Source: Parabacteroides gordonii MS-1 = DSM 23371
GTDB lineage: Bacteria > Bacteroidota > Bacteroidia > Bacteroidales > Tannerellaceae
Direction: 5' to 3'
Assembly: GCF_000969825.1 (NCBI RefSeq)
Contig: NZ_KQ033919.1
Coordinates: forward strand, 1,588,173-1,652,172
DNA length: 64,000 nucleotides
Position 1 is the first letter of the stretch. Each line of letters opens with the position of its first letter. A program made the position numbers and the translations under genes. This document shows, piece after piece, positions 46,028 through 55,337 of this stretch. The notes below the pieces were generated by a model, which saw only the letters and a list, made by a program, of their open reading frames with translations, did no database searches and was not told the DNA's origin.

Positions 46028-46050
46028 GGGGAGTGTTGGTACCACTCCCC
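46028..46050 (+). promoter_or_regulatory. hairpin in the leader of the susC-like gene
   Basis: GGGGAGTG and CACTCCCC pair around a 7-base loop, 76 bases before the start at 46126. No T run follows, so it is not a simple terminator; it could protect or process the mRNA between fecR and susC. Confidence 0.4.
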
Positions 46051-46125
46051 CGCAATAGTCAATACTATCTTCTTAGCGTTGTAACCTACAAAAAAAAAGT
46101 ATTAACATTATTATTCAGCAAAGTT

Positions 46126-49100
46126 ATGAAAAAAAACTTGTTGCAGACATGCTATTATGCTATAAGAGAACTTAAATCAAGAAAAATAGTTCGCATTATG
46201 AAATTATCAACCTTTTTCTTCTTCCTGCTTATCATGCAGCTGCATGCCGAGAATATTCAGTCACAGACGGCAAGTGTAGCTCTGAACAAGGAAGCACTCA
46301 CGTTGAATGAATTGATATCGGAAATAGAATCGCAAACCGATTATCTGTTTATTTATAGTAAGAGCGATATAAATGTGAGCCGGCGGGTAAAAGTAAATAC
46401 ACCCAGCCGGCAGGTGTCCGATATTCTGAATGATATTTTTTCAGACAGTGATATTACCTATAAATTTGCCAACAACTATATCTCGTTGCGCAAAATAAAT
46501 GAGAAAACGGCAACCGGTAATCCCGATCCGGCACAAACAAAGAAAATAGTCGTAACGGGTAAAGTGCTGGATTCCTTTGGTGATCCGGTTATCGGAGCCA
46601 ATATCGTGGAAGACAATACCACAAACGGAACGGTCTCCGATATAGACGGGAACTTCAGCCTGTCGGTTGCAGAGAATGGCGTTTTGGCCGTTACCTTTAT
46701 CGGATATATAGAACAAAAGATACCGGTAAAGAATAAGACTTCCTTCACCATTAAACTGAATGAAGACCTGCAAAAGTTGGATGAAGTGATTGTGGTTGGT
46801 TACGGTAGCATGAAAAAGAGCGACCTGACAGGATCGGTTGTCTCATTGAAGGCCGAAGAAATTAACTCACCTAACAACTCCAGTTTGGTACAGATGATGC
46901 AAGGACGTGCAGCTGGTGTTGTTATCACTCAGAACAGTACACAGCCAGGTGGTGCAGCCGATGTGCGTATCCGTGGACTTTCTTCTGTAAATGCCAGTAA
47001 AACACCGCTATATGTAGTAGATGGTTTTCCTGTGGATAATACAAACTTTTATCCGGGTTCGGGAGATGTGTTTGACGGCCCGAAGAAAGACCCGCTAAAT
47101 AGTATCAACCCTTCTGATATCGAGAGTATGGAAGTGTTGAAAGATGCGTCAGCTACGGCCATCTACGGATCACGTGCCGCCAACGGCGTTATTCTGATCA
47201 CGACCAAACAGGGTAAAGAAGGAAAGGCGAAGGTCACTTTGAACTCTTCTTTCGGTATTCAGACAATCGCCAAACGGTTCGAGTTCCTGGATGGTTCGGA
47301 ATTCGGGAAAGTGACTAATGAAATGTTTTCCCTGTATAATAAGAACCCATACTATACCAATGACGAAATTGCGGCATTCGGAAAAGGGACAAACTGGCTT
47401 GACGAGGTGACGCATACCGGTATGGTTACTAATCATGACCTGTCTTTGCAGGGTGGTACGGCTTCGACCAAATATATGGTGTCGGCCAGCTATCATCTGA
47501 ATAACGGTATAGTAAAAGAAAGTTCTTTTGAGCGTTATAGCTTCCGTGTAAATCTGGAACAGAAGATATCCTCTCTCTTTAGCGTGAATATTTCCAGCTT
47601 TATGAGTAATACATCAGACAAGAATGTAGCTGTAGGTACACGTGCAGAAGATACAGGTGTATTATCCGGCGCCTATACATTCCCGTCAAATGTTCCGGTT
47701 CGTGATGAAAATGGCAAATTTTCAAAGAACCCGCGCTATGCCTTGTTGCCTAACCCGGTATCTTTGCTGGATATCGACGACAAAACACGTTCGAAGAGAT
47801 CTATGTTGAATGCATCGTTAAATATAACTCCTACCGACTACCTGTTTATCAAATTGCAGGCAGGCACGGATATGCAAGACTCCAAACGTGAATACTACAA
47901 TCCTAAAACAACGCGCAACGGGGCCGATGCCAATGGTATCGCTTCTGTAACAGCCACTCAGGGACGCAGCAACCTGTTTGAAGGAACAGCTACATTCAAG
48001 AAGGAGTTTAATAAAGTTCATAAACTGGATATCATGGCCGGTTATACTTATCAGGATTTCACTTATGAAGAACTGACAGCCAAGGTGTCAAATTTCTTTA
48101 CCGACTATTTTGGATACAATAATATCGGTATCGGTGAAACTTATAGTGCTCCGGGAACTACGAAAAGAATGAATAAACTGTTATCCGGCATAGCTCGTGT
48201 AAACTATAACTTCGCAGACCGTTATTTGTTTACCGCAACATTCAGAGCAGACGGTTCGTCTAAATTCGACAAAGAGCATCGTTTCGGCTATTTTCCCTCT
48301 TTCTCTGCTGCATGGCGCATCTCTAACGAAGAGTTTATGAAAGGACTTACATCGTTATCGAACATGAAACTTCGTCTCGGTTATGGTGAAACAGGTAATC
48401 AGGATATCGGTAACAACAGTTACCAGAACTTGCTGAAAAAAGGATATGAGTACGTTTTCGGTAATTCTCCGGTTACAACGATCATTCCGGGTAATGCAGG
48501 TAATCCACTGCTGATGTGGGAAACAGCCAAACAGTTTAATATCGGTTTGGATATGGGCTTTCTCAACAATCGCGTTTCAGGAACTCTTGAATATTACCAA
48601 ATCAATACGGATAATCTGTTGCTGCAATTCTCCACCCCGGCCTATTCCGGATATACTTCACAATGGAGAAATGCAGGTGAGATTATCAACCGTGGAGTGG
48701 AGTTTACTTTGAATACAACTAATATCCGTACCCGCAACTTCCAATGGGAAACTTTACTGACCGTTTCTCACAACAAGAACAAATGGAACGATCGTGCCGG
48801 TTTGCCTAAACCATATATCGGAGCTTCCGAAAATGATCCGGTGAATGCAATCTATGGATATACATACGATGGTATCTGGCAGGAAGGTGATGATATCAAA
48901 AACAGTGCACAGCCTAATTCTGTACCCGGAAATATCCGTTTCAAGGATATTGGCGGACGCGATGCCGACGGGAACTTTGTTGCGGGGCCGGACGGAAAGA
49001 TCAACGATGCGGATATAAGTTATCTGGGAACTCCAGATCCTAAGGTGGAATTAGGTTTTGGCAATGACCTGACCTATAAGAACTGGAACCTGAATATCTT

Positions 49101-49500
49101 CTTCAATGCCCGTCTGGGTGGTAAGAAATACAATCAGTTCCGTGCTTATTACGAAAACCCGGTAAGAGTTTACGAAGGTTTCAATGCATTCAGCAGTGTG
49201 ATGGATCGCTGGACTCCGACAAATACAACCAGCCAGATTCATTCGGGAGCCGCCAACCCTTATGGTGGCGATATGAATACATTCTATGTAGAAGATGCAT
49301 CGTTCTTACGACTGAAATCTGTCAGGCTGACTTACAACACGAAGATTCAGTCTTTCCCTCTCAGTGTGTATGTCGACGCCCAAAACCTGTTTACCATAAC
49401 AGGATATTCAGGTTACGATCCTGAAATTGGAGGCACAAACGATTATAATACATATCCTGCTTGCCGTACATTCATGGCAGGTTTAAGAATCAGTTTTTAA
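46126..49500 (+). CDS. SusC/RagA-type TonB-dependent receptor with STN domain
   Basis: A 1124-residue outer-membrane receptor. The ATG at 46126 (MKKNLLQTCYY) gives a 24-residue basic head before the signal sequence; an ATG at 46198 (MKLSTFFFFLLIMQLHA) is the alternative. Domains in order: STN (about 35-110, LTLNELISEIESQTDYLFIYSKSD), carboxypeptidase-like beta-sandwich (VTGKVLDSFGDPVIGANIVEDNTTNGTVSDIDGNFSL), plug (VVVGYGSMKKSDLTGSV, RIRGLSSVNASKTPLYVVDG) and a barrel ending in Phe. The STN domain couples it to the FecR/sigma pair upstream. Substrate probably a GlcNAc- or GalNAc-containing glycan, inferred from the GH20 downstream. Confidence 0.93.
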   Translation: MKKNLLQTCYYAIRELKSRKIVRIMKLSTFFFFLLIMQLHAENIQSQTASVALNKEALTLNELISEIESQTDYLFIYSKSDINVSRRVKVNTPSRQVSDILNDIFSDSDITYKFANNYISLRKINEKTATGNPDPAQTKKIVVTGKVLDSFGDPVIGANIVEDNTTNGTVSDIDGNFSLSVAENGVLAVTFIGYIEQKIPVKNKTSFTIKLNEDLQKLDEVIVVGYGSMKKSDLTGSVVSLKAEEINSPNNSSLVQMMQGRAAGVVITQNSTQPGGAADVRIRGLSSVNASKTPLYVVDGFPVDNTNFYPGSGDVFDGPKKDPLNSINPSDIESMEVLKDASATAIYGSRAANGVILITTKQGKEGKAKVTLNSSFGIQTIAKRFEFLDGSEFGKVTNEMFSLYNKNPYYTNDEIAAFGKGTNWLDEVTHTGMVTNHDLSLQGGTASTKYMVSASYHLNNGIVKESSFERYSFRVNLEQKISSLFSVNISSFMSNTSDKNVAVGTRAEDTGVLSGAYTFPSNVPVRDENGKFSKNPRYALLPNPVSLLDIDDKTRSKRSMLNASLNITPTDYLFIKLQAGTDMQDSKREYYNPKTTRNGADANGIASVTATQGRSNLFEGTATFKKEFNKVHKLDIMAGYTYQDFTYEELTAKVSNFFTDYFGYNNIGIGETYSAPGTTKRMNKLLSGIARVNYNFADRYLFTATFRADGSSKFDKEHRFGYFPSFSAAWRISNEEFMKGLTSLSNMKLRLGYGETGNQDIGNNSYQNLLKKGYEYVFGNSPVTTIIPGNAGNPLLMWETAKQFNIGLDMGFLNNRVSGTLEYYQINTDNLLLQFSTPAYSGYTSQWRNAGEIINRGVEFTLNTTNIRTRNFQWETLLTVSHNKNKWNDRAGLPKPYIGASENDPVNAIYGYTYDGIWQEGDDIKNSAQPNSVPGNIRFKDIGGRDADGNFVAGPDGKINDADISYLGTPDPKVELGFGNDLTYKNWNLNIFFNARLGGKKYNQFRAYYENPVRVYEGFNAFSSVMDRWTPTNTTSQIHSGAANPYGGDMNTFYVEDASFLRLKSVRLTYNTKIQSFPLSVYVDAQNLFTITGYSGYDPEIGGTNDYNTYPACRTFMAGLRISF

Positions 49501-49512
49501 AAAGTTACAATT

Positions 49513-50991
49513 ATGAAGACACTCAAAATATATTTGCTGGCAGGTTTAACTTGCTTACTTTCTTCCTGTCTGGACACACAGTTGTATAATGAGATAGCTG
49601 TTGACGACTTTTTCAATACGGAATCGGATGCACGGGCATATCTGAACGGTGTGTATGGCGGTTTTCGTGATAGAAGTGCCCGTAATTACATCCCCGCAGG
49701 CGAATATGCGTATCAGATGCTGAACGAAATAGCGGCCGACGGTCTGATTTTCGGTCCCGGAGCACAGAGCGGCAAAGGCAGTCAGTATGAAATGGCCGAA
49801 TGGGGAGTTGACTTTTATGTAACCTCTTCTCTTTGGAACGATTTGTACCTGGCTATTGTCCGTGCCAACATTGGAATCGACAATCTGGGAAAAGTGGAGA
49901 CAAACGACACTAAGCTGATAGAACAATTTGTAGCAGAAGCACGTGTAGCTAGAGCCTGGTTTTATGCGGACCTTACTTATCTGTACGGAGATGTTCCTTT
50001 TATCACAGATTCAAAGTTTGATATAACATCGAAACCCAAACGTGAATCGAAAGATAAGATCATCGAATTTTGTATTTCAGAGATTCTGCCTTCTATTGAG
50101 AAACTTCCCGAAAGCTATCCGGCTGAAGATTACGGCCGTTTTACAAAATCAGCCGCCCAGGCCAAGCTTTGTAAAATATATCTGGAAGCCAAGATGTGGA
50201 AAGAATGTGCCGATATGGCAAACGAGATTATTAATAATTCGCCTCATAAGCTTGTATCTGACTGGGGTAAATTATGGGGTGTGGAGAATGAGAAGAATAT
50301 AGAAACAATTTTCTCAATCCCCTGTTTGCCTCCCCGCTATCAGCATTCGGCTTATGCTGCGCATTTTCATCCGGCAGACTTCCTTATTGAAGGCGGCGGT
50401 TCTATCGGTTGGGATTATTATCGTTGTACCTGGGATTTCTATAATACATTCGATCCGGCCGATAAACGCAGAGCAGACATGCTGACTTCATACATCAGTG
50501 TTGAGAAAGATGCCAACGGACAAAATATCCGCAAGGAGATTGGTCATGGCGGTGGCGAAGGGCCGATACCGAATAAGTTCCCACTTGACCCGGCTCATAT
50601 CGGGTGGACTGAAGGAACAGATGTCGTGCTGATCCGTCTGGCTGATATTATTCTGGCACGCGCCGAATCATTGAATGAGTTGAACGGTCCCAATCAGGAG
50701 TCAATCGACCTAATCAACCAGATCCGTACACGCGCATTCGGAAACGAAACCCACAACTTAAAACTGGCTGATTACGGTACGAAGGAAGCGTTGCGTGCTG
50801 CTATCCTGCAGGAAAGAGGATGGGAGTTATATCTGGAAGGATACCGCCGTCTCGATCTAATCCGTCATGGAGTTTATATCGATGCTATGAAGAAGAAAGG
50901 TTCAACGTTTGTTTCTAACAGTCAGTTATTGTTACCGATACCGACCAGTGAAATTAATCTGAACCCGAATCTGACACAAAACGATTATTGA
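49513..50991 (+). CDS. SusD/RagB-type nutrient-binding lipoprotein
   Basis: A 492-residue lipoprotein (lipobox LLSSC, Cys near 19) of the SusD family. The N-terminal region (DDFFNTESDARAYLNGVYGGFRD) carries the TPR-like fold; ARVARAWFYADLTYLYGDVPFI and the C-terminal ADIILARAESLNELN ... INQIRTRAF ... ILQERGWELYLEGYRRLDLIRHGVY are classic. It caps the SusC barrel and binds glycan at the cell surface. Twelve bases follow the susC stop, so same transcript. Confidence 0.94.
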   Translation: MKTLKIYLLAGLTCLLSSCLDTQLYNEIAVDDFFNTESDARAYLNGVYGGFRDRSARNYIPAGEYAYQMLNEIAADGLIFGPGAQSGKGSQYEMAEWGVDFYVTSSLWNDLYLAIVRANIGIDNLGKVETNDTKLIEQFVAEARVARAWFYADLTYLYGDVPFITDSKFDITSKPKRESKDKIIEFCISEILPSIEKLPESYPAEDYGRFTKSAAQAKLCKIYLEAKMWKECADMANEIINNSPHKLVSDWGKLWGVENEKNIETIFSIPCLPPRYQHSAYAAHFHPADFLIEGGGSIGWDYYRCTWDFYNTFDPADKRRADMLTSYISVEKDANGQNIRKEIGHGGGEGPIPNKFPLDPAHIGWTEGTDVVLIRLADIILARAESLNELNGPNQESIDLINQIRTRAFGNETHNLKLADYGTKEALRAAILQERGWELYLEGYRRLDLIRHGVYIDAMKKKGSTFVSNSQLLLPIPTSEINLNPNLTQNDY

Positions 50992-51024
50992 TAGATAAAC
51001 AGGATTTAAGGTAAAAGAGGAAGG

Positions 51025-51073
51025 AAGCAACCGGATAAAAGATAGGATCAGTATATCTTCCGGTTGCTTTTTT
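51025..51073 (+). terminator. intrinsic terminator after susD-like gene
   Basis: AAGCAACCGGA (51025-51035) pairs perfectly with TCCGGTTGCTT (51059-51069), followed by T. It separates susC/susD from the GH20 gene, which must rely on read-through or its own promoter. Confidence 0.8.
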
Positions 51074-51104
51074 GTTTACTTTGAGTTTGATAAACAGAAC
51101 AGTT

Positions 51105-53255
51105 ATGAGAGTACGATTTAAAATAGTCCTTTTCTGTAGCATTTTCTTTTCAACAGTTCTTTACGGACAGGACACCGGATGGACGCTACCGACTCCGGAT
51201 AGCAATAAGCTGCCAACAGCCCTGATCCCCTATCCCGATGAGGTGATCCGGCAAAAAGGATGTTTCAGCTTTTCTACACTAAAAGCTGATATCGGTTCTT
51301 TGGATAAGATAAAAGATCATGAACAGGTCGGAAAAGAACTGAACGAAGTCTGTATGTTCTGGAATATGCCGGAACAGGCGCCAACTGTATGCAAGGTTTA
51401 CTTTGAACAACTCCCCGAAGAACAGGATGCATTAAAAAGAGAGGCCTATCAGCTGGCTATCTCGGATAACAGCGTCCGGATTTCAGCGAACAGTTTTGCC
51501 GGGTTCTTCAACGCCTTGCAAACATTACGACAGTTGATCAAAGAAACTTCCGATGCATACGAACTTTCTAATTGTATTATTAATGATGTCCCGGCTTTCT
51601 CCATCAGAGGCGTAATGCTGGATGTCGGACGTAATTATGCGGCCACGCCGTTTATAAAGGAGATGATAAGAAAACTATCCTATTACAAAATTAATGTATT
51701 ACACTTACATCTGACCGATGATCCGGGATGGAGAATCGAAGTAAAAGGAATGCCGGAACTGACAGCTCCATCTTCCTTCTGGAAAACCCGCCAGCCGGGG
51801 AAATATTATACACAGGAAGAACTGATATCACTCGAAAATTATTGCACGACGTTGAATATGCGGATCATCCCGGAAGTGGATATGCCGGGGCACAGTGCTT
51901 ATTTCGAAAAAGCAACCGGCCTGAAACTTCAGACACAGCAAGGAATGGCTACACTTCAAAAGGCATTGGACGAGGTAATTCCCTTATTCAAAGATTCGTT
52001 TTTTCATATCGGCTCGGATGAAGTTCATTTTGAAATGGATAGCTTTATGCCCGAAATGATAAAATACGTTCGTAGCAAAGGGAAGGAAGTGATAACCTGG
52101 TATCCGGGATATTCGCCTGACAACAAGGCTATACGGATGTGCTGGGGTGAGAATGAAGCCGCACATCCCATTGACAAAACGGCACGCTACATCGACAGCA
52201 ATGGTTTTTACATGGATTATATGGACTCACAAGGGGGTATGCTGCAAACCTTCTTCCAGCAACCTTGCGAAGTACCCGTTGGCAATGACAACGCACTGGG
52301 TAGCATCATGTGTGTCTGGACAGACGGGGCATTAAGTTCTGAACAACGTTTACTGGAACAATATCCTTTCTATCCTTGCATGCTAACCTTTGCCGAACGT
52401 ATCTGGCGCGGAAGCAGAGAGAAGAGACGCGACCTGATGGCACAGGTTCCCTCTAAAGGCACACCGGAATGGAGTGCTTTTGCCGAGTTTGAAGATCGCC
52501 TGGTTTATCACCGGGATCATTATTTTAAACACACGCCATTTGCTTACGTAAAACAAGCTGAAATAAAGTGGCGGATAATCGGTCCTTTCGATCATAAAGG
52601 GATAAACGATACTTCTTTTGAACCGGAGAGATTGATAAAAAAAGAATACATAGTAAATGATACCTTGATGAAATGGACACCTTCACCCATTTATGGAGGC
52701 GAAGTTCAAATCCGTAATCTGTATGCCATGTTCAACGCACATCAGGGCAAATACCGGTTGGACCATTGGCCTACGGCGATGTCGCCTGCCGTTGGCAAAG
52801 GTGATGGAACCTGCTACGCACTGACTTACATAAACAGCCCGGAAGAGCAGGATGTCTATCTGATGTTTGGACTGAACGGTATGTGGGGACATTCCGGTGG
52901 ATATCGCACGGCAAGAGCACCTGAGCAAGGAAGCTGGGATTTCAGTGGAGGTGATATCTGGCTCAACGACGAGCGGGTGAGTCCTCCTCACTGGCCATTC
53001 GAAAGCTTACCCTGGACAGGCTGGGGAAAAGGGCGCATAGAAACACCGCTGACAGAAGAAGGCTACTTCTATCGTCCCCCTGTGAGAATCAAACTGAAGA
53101 AAGGGTTGAATAAAGTCCTTATCCGTAGTGTATTCGGGCATTGGAAAGGAGATAACGGACAGCGTAAATGGCAATTTTGTTGCATTCCCGTTCAATGGGA
53201 CGGCTTGCATTACACAGAAGTGGAAGGACTGGAATATGTAGATTGGATAGAATAA
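51105..53255 (+). CDS. GH20 beta-N-acetylhexosaminidase
   Basis: A 716-residue glycoside hydrolase from the ATG at 51105, with a signal peptide (FKIVLFCSIFFSTVLYGQ). Domains: GH20b-type N-terminal (about 40-160), then the catalytic barrel starting at FSIRGVMLDVGRNYAATPFIKEMIRKLSYYKINVLHLHLTDDPGWRIEV. The catalytic Asp-Glu pair is in HIGSDEVHF; CWGENEAAHP and a tryptophan-rich substrate pocket follow. The C-terminal 200 residues form an unassigned beta-rich domain. It removes terminal GlcNAc/GalNAc, as expected for host mucin or N-glycan use. Confidence 0.92.
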   Translation: MRVRFKIVLFCSIFFSTVLYGQDTGWTLPTPDSNKLPTALIPYPDEVIRQKGCFSFSTLKADIGSLDKIKDHEQVGKELNEVCMFWNMPEQAPTVCKVYFEQLPEEQDALKREAYQLAISDNSVRISANSFAGFFNALQTLRQLIKETSDAYELSNCIINDVPAFSIRGVMLDVGRNYAATPFIKEMIRKLSYYKINVLHLHLTDDPGWRIEVKGMPELTAPSSFWKTRQPGKYYTQEELISLENYCTTLNMRIIPEVDMPGHSAYFEKATGLKLQTQQGMATLQKALDEVIPLFKDSFFHIGSDEVHFEMDSFMPEMIKYVRSKGKEVITWYPGYSPDNKAIRMCWGENEAAHPIDKTARYIDSNGFYMDYMDSQGGMLQTFFQQPCEVPVGNDNALGSIMCVWTDGALSSEQRLLEQYPFYPCMLTFAERIWRGSREKRRDLMAQVPSKGTPEWSAFAEFEDRLVYHRDHYFKHTPFAYVKQAEIKWRIIGPFDHKGINDTSFEPERLIKKEYIVNDTLMKWTPSPIYGGEVQIRNLYAMFNAHQGKYRLDHWPTAMSPAVGKGDGTCYALTYINSPEEQDVYLMFGLNGMWGHSGGYRTARAPEQGSWDFSGGDIWLNDERVSPPHWPFESLPWTGWGKGRIETPLTEEGYFYRPPVRIKLKKGLNKVLIRSVFGHWKGDNGQRKWQFCCIPVQWDGLHYTEVEGLEYVDWIE

Positions 53256-53268
53256 AAAGCACAAAAAT

Positions 53269-53321
53269 AACCCGGAGACTACTTTTCTGCAAACACTTGC
53301 GCGAAAAGTAATTCCGGGTTT
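53269..53321. terminator. bidirectional terminator between GH20 and DUF2807 genes
   Basis: AACCCGGA (53269-53276) pairs with TCCGGGTT (53313-53320). An inner stem CTACTTTTC with GAAAAGTAA extends it. It sits between convergent genes. Confidence 0.7.
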
Positions 53322-53344
53322 ACTACAACTCTCCCTATATTGTA

Positions 53345-54181
53345 TTAATTCACATGATCGATATCGCTGCCACCACTTGCACTCTTATTTACTTTCGGAT
53401 CGCCTTTGTACCTAATGTCGCTACCGCCACTAGCTGAGGCATCCAGGCTTTCAGTGACATTGGTTTCGATGTCGCTGCCACCGCTGGAAGCACAGTCCAA
53501 ACTCTTCACTATGAACTTGTACGCATGGATATCGCTACCACCACTGCTACGGTATAATCCGCTATTTGCTTTACCGGCTAATGAGATGTCGCTACCGCCA
53601 GATGTACGGACTTCTATTTCGTCACATTCCAGGTCGGTGGCTTGCACGTCGCTGCCCCCACTCAGACTGAATTTGCATACTCCAGATATACGAACCGGAT
53701 TTTTCAGATAAACATCGCTACCGCCGGAAGTACTTACTTCCAGATTATCGGTCGTAAGATCGCTTTTCAGATAAAAATCAGTACTACCCGATGTGCTCAG
53801 CTTAGTCAATTCACTGGAATGTCCGTTTATTTCCAGAGCGGTCGGGGATATTTGGCTCCCTTTCTTTGCTTCTATCATCAGAATACCGTTGGTAGATTCG
53901 ATCTTTAATGCAGAAAGCAGATTCTCATCAATCTTGATTTCCAGGCCTGCATTACCTTTCTGCTGGCTATAATTGAATACAGGCGATTTGAATTTCTGCC
54001 CCCAGGAAAACAATCCATTAAATCCGGAAGAACCTATCCCTTGTCCTATTCTTATCTCTGTAAAATCAGATACATTGATCTCTTTGGTGATGATATTACC
54101 GTTCCCTTTCACTCCTCTTGCATGACACGAAATCAGTCCCAGTGTCATTAATCCGATGAATGCTAATGCAATTGCTCTCAT
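53345..54181 (-). CDS. head-GIN (DUF2807) lipoprotein with SGGSD repeats
   Basis: A 278-residue protein with a lipobox (LGLISC, Cys near 19). The DUF2807 domain opens with KGNGNIITKEINVSDFTEIRIGQG. The C-terminal half holds about eight copies of SGGSD(I/V) at intervals of about 15-25 residues (STSGGSDVYLKN, SLSGGSDVQATD, RTSGGSDISLAG, RSSGGSDIHAYK, ASSGGSDIETNV, ASGGSDIRYKGD, ASGGSDIDHVN), as expected for turns of a beta-solenoid with regularly placed Ser/Asp that might bind calcium. Ends in the motif seen in the other paralogues (YKGDPKV). Confidence 0.85.
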   Translation of the reverse strand: MRAIALAFIGLMTLGLISCHARGVKGNGNIITKEINVSDFTEIRIGQGIGSSGFNGLFSWGQKFKSPVFNYSQQKGNAGLEIKIDENLLSALKIESTNGILMIEAKKGSQISPTALEINGHSSELTKLSTSGSTDFYLKSDLTTDNLEVSTSGGSDVYLKNPVRISGVCKFSLSGGSDVQATDLECDEIEVRTSGGSDISLAGKANSGLYRSSGGSDIHAYKFIVKSLDCASSGGSDIETNVTESLDASASGGSDIRYKGDPKVNKSASGGSDIDHVN

Positions 54182-54208
54182 ACTGTTTTTTCCTTTTAAG
54201 TTTAATAT

Positions 54209-55021
54209 TTAGTTTGCTTTTTTCAGTTTGCCGGAACCGATAATACTTTTGCTGGTAGTCGGACCCCCTTTGTAATATACGTTTCCGCTTCCTACGATAT
54301 TGGCTTCCAGACGGTCTTTGGCATAAGCCTGGATATTACCGCTGCCGGCAATATTACATTCCACTTTGCCGGTGGTACAGTCGTAAGCTTTTATACTTCC
54401 GCTTGCCGCAAGATTGTATTCTGCTTGTTCGGCCTTCCCTCCTATCTGAATGAAACCACTACCGGCCAGGCTGCATTCAACCCCTCTCAGATCGATGTCC
54501 GATGCAACAACGCTACCAGAACTTGCCAGGTTCACCTCCAGCTTGTTTCCTTCCACTTTCTTCTTCAGCAGGATATTTCCGCTACCGGCCATATTGATTT
54601 CCAGCTTACTTATATTTATCGGGCTGGCGATAATAAAATCACCGGAAGAAACAACGTTCAGTTCCTTTATCTCGCGCGAATTCGTTACCACCTTGAATGT
54701 CGTCGGATTCAGGTTGTAAGTATTTCCGTTACGGCTACTTTCGTTTATTCTTTTCGGGCCGACTTTCAACTCTTTGCCTTCCACATTTATTTTAAGCAAA
54801 GGGAACAGGTTTTCGTCGATGGTTACTTTCAGATAAGGAGCCGCATCCGACTGTTCATAGATAAACTCCATGACGCCAACCGTCGATATTTCATTATAAT
54901 CGCTGATTGAAATTTCTTTAGTAATCACGTTTCCGTTTCCATCGACTGTTTTTTCAGTGATGGCAAAGCCTGTCAGAGTGGTCATCAGGCAAGCAATAAG
55001 AAGAAGTACTTTTGTTTTCAT
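54209..55021 (-). CDS. head-GIN (DUF2807) secreted protein
   Basis: A 270-residue protein from the ATG at 55021 (MKTKVLLLIACLMTTLTGFA signal peptide); the frame extends 19 codons upstream without signal-peptide logic. DUF2807: DGNGNVITKEISISDYNEISTVGVMEFIYEQSDAAPYLKVTIDEN. Repeats AGSGNILL, ASSGSVVA, AGSGFIQI, AASGSIKA, AGSGNIQA, VGSGNVYYKGGP alternate as solenoid turns. Paired with the gene at 53345 (27 bases apart, same strand), mirroring the pair at 42561-44159. Confidence 0.85.
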   Translation of the reverse strand: MKTKVLLLIACLMTTLTGFAITEKTVDGNGNVITKEISISDYNEISTVGVMEFIYEQSDAAPYLKVTIDENLFPLLKINVEGKELKVGPKRINESSRNGNTYNLNPTTFKVVTNSREIKELNVVSSGDFIIASPINISKLEINMAGSGNILLKKKVEGNKLEVNLASSGSVVASDIDLRGVECSLAGSGFIQIGGKAEQAEYNLAASGSIKAYDCTTGKVECNIAGSGNIQAYAKDRLEANIVGSGNVYYKGGPTTSKSIIGSGKLKKAN

Positions 55022-55337
55022 CTGATTTATTTTTAGTTCTTTCTTTATAAGACGAAGGAGATATGGTTTCGGTTGCATATTGGAAGCACTTTTTTCAGAA
55101 AATAATAAAAAAAAGAAAACCGCGACCCGTATTTATAACGGATGCGGTCTCTTTGCTTCCCAACGAAGCAATCTCACGATTCCTCCTTTGCAAAGACTTG
55201 TTAACCTTAGATCTAAAATACTATGAAAAAAACTCGATGCAAATATAAGAGGAATTATAGTATGTGCAATAAACAATTGTATCAATTTATTGTAAATTTG
55301 TCACTTTATGATTCAAATGTTACATTTTTTGATCGAT

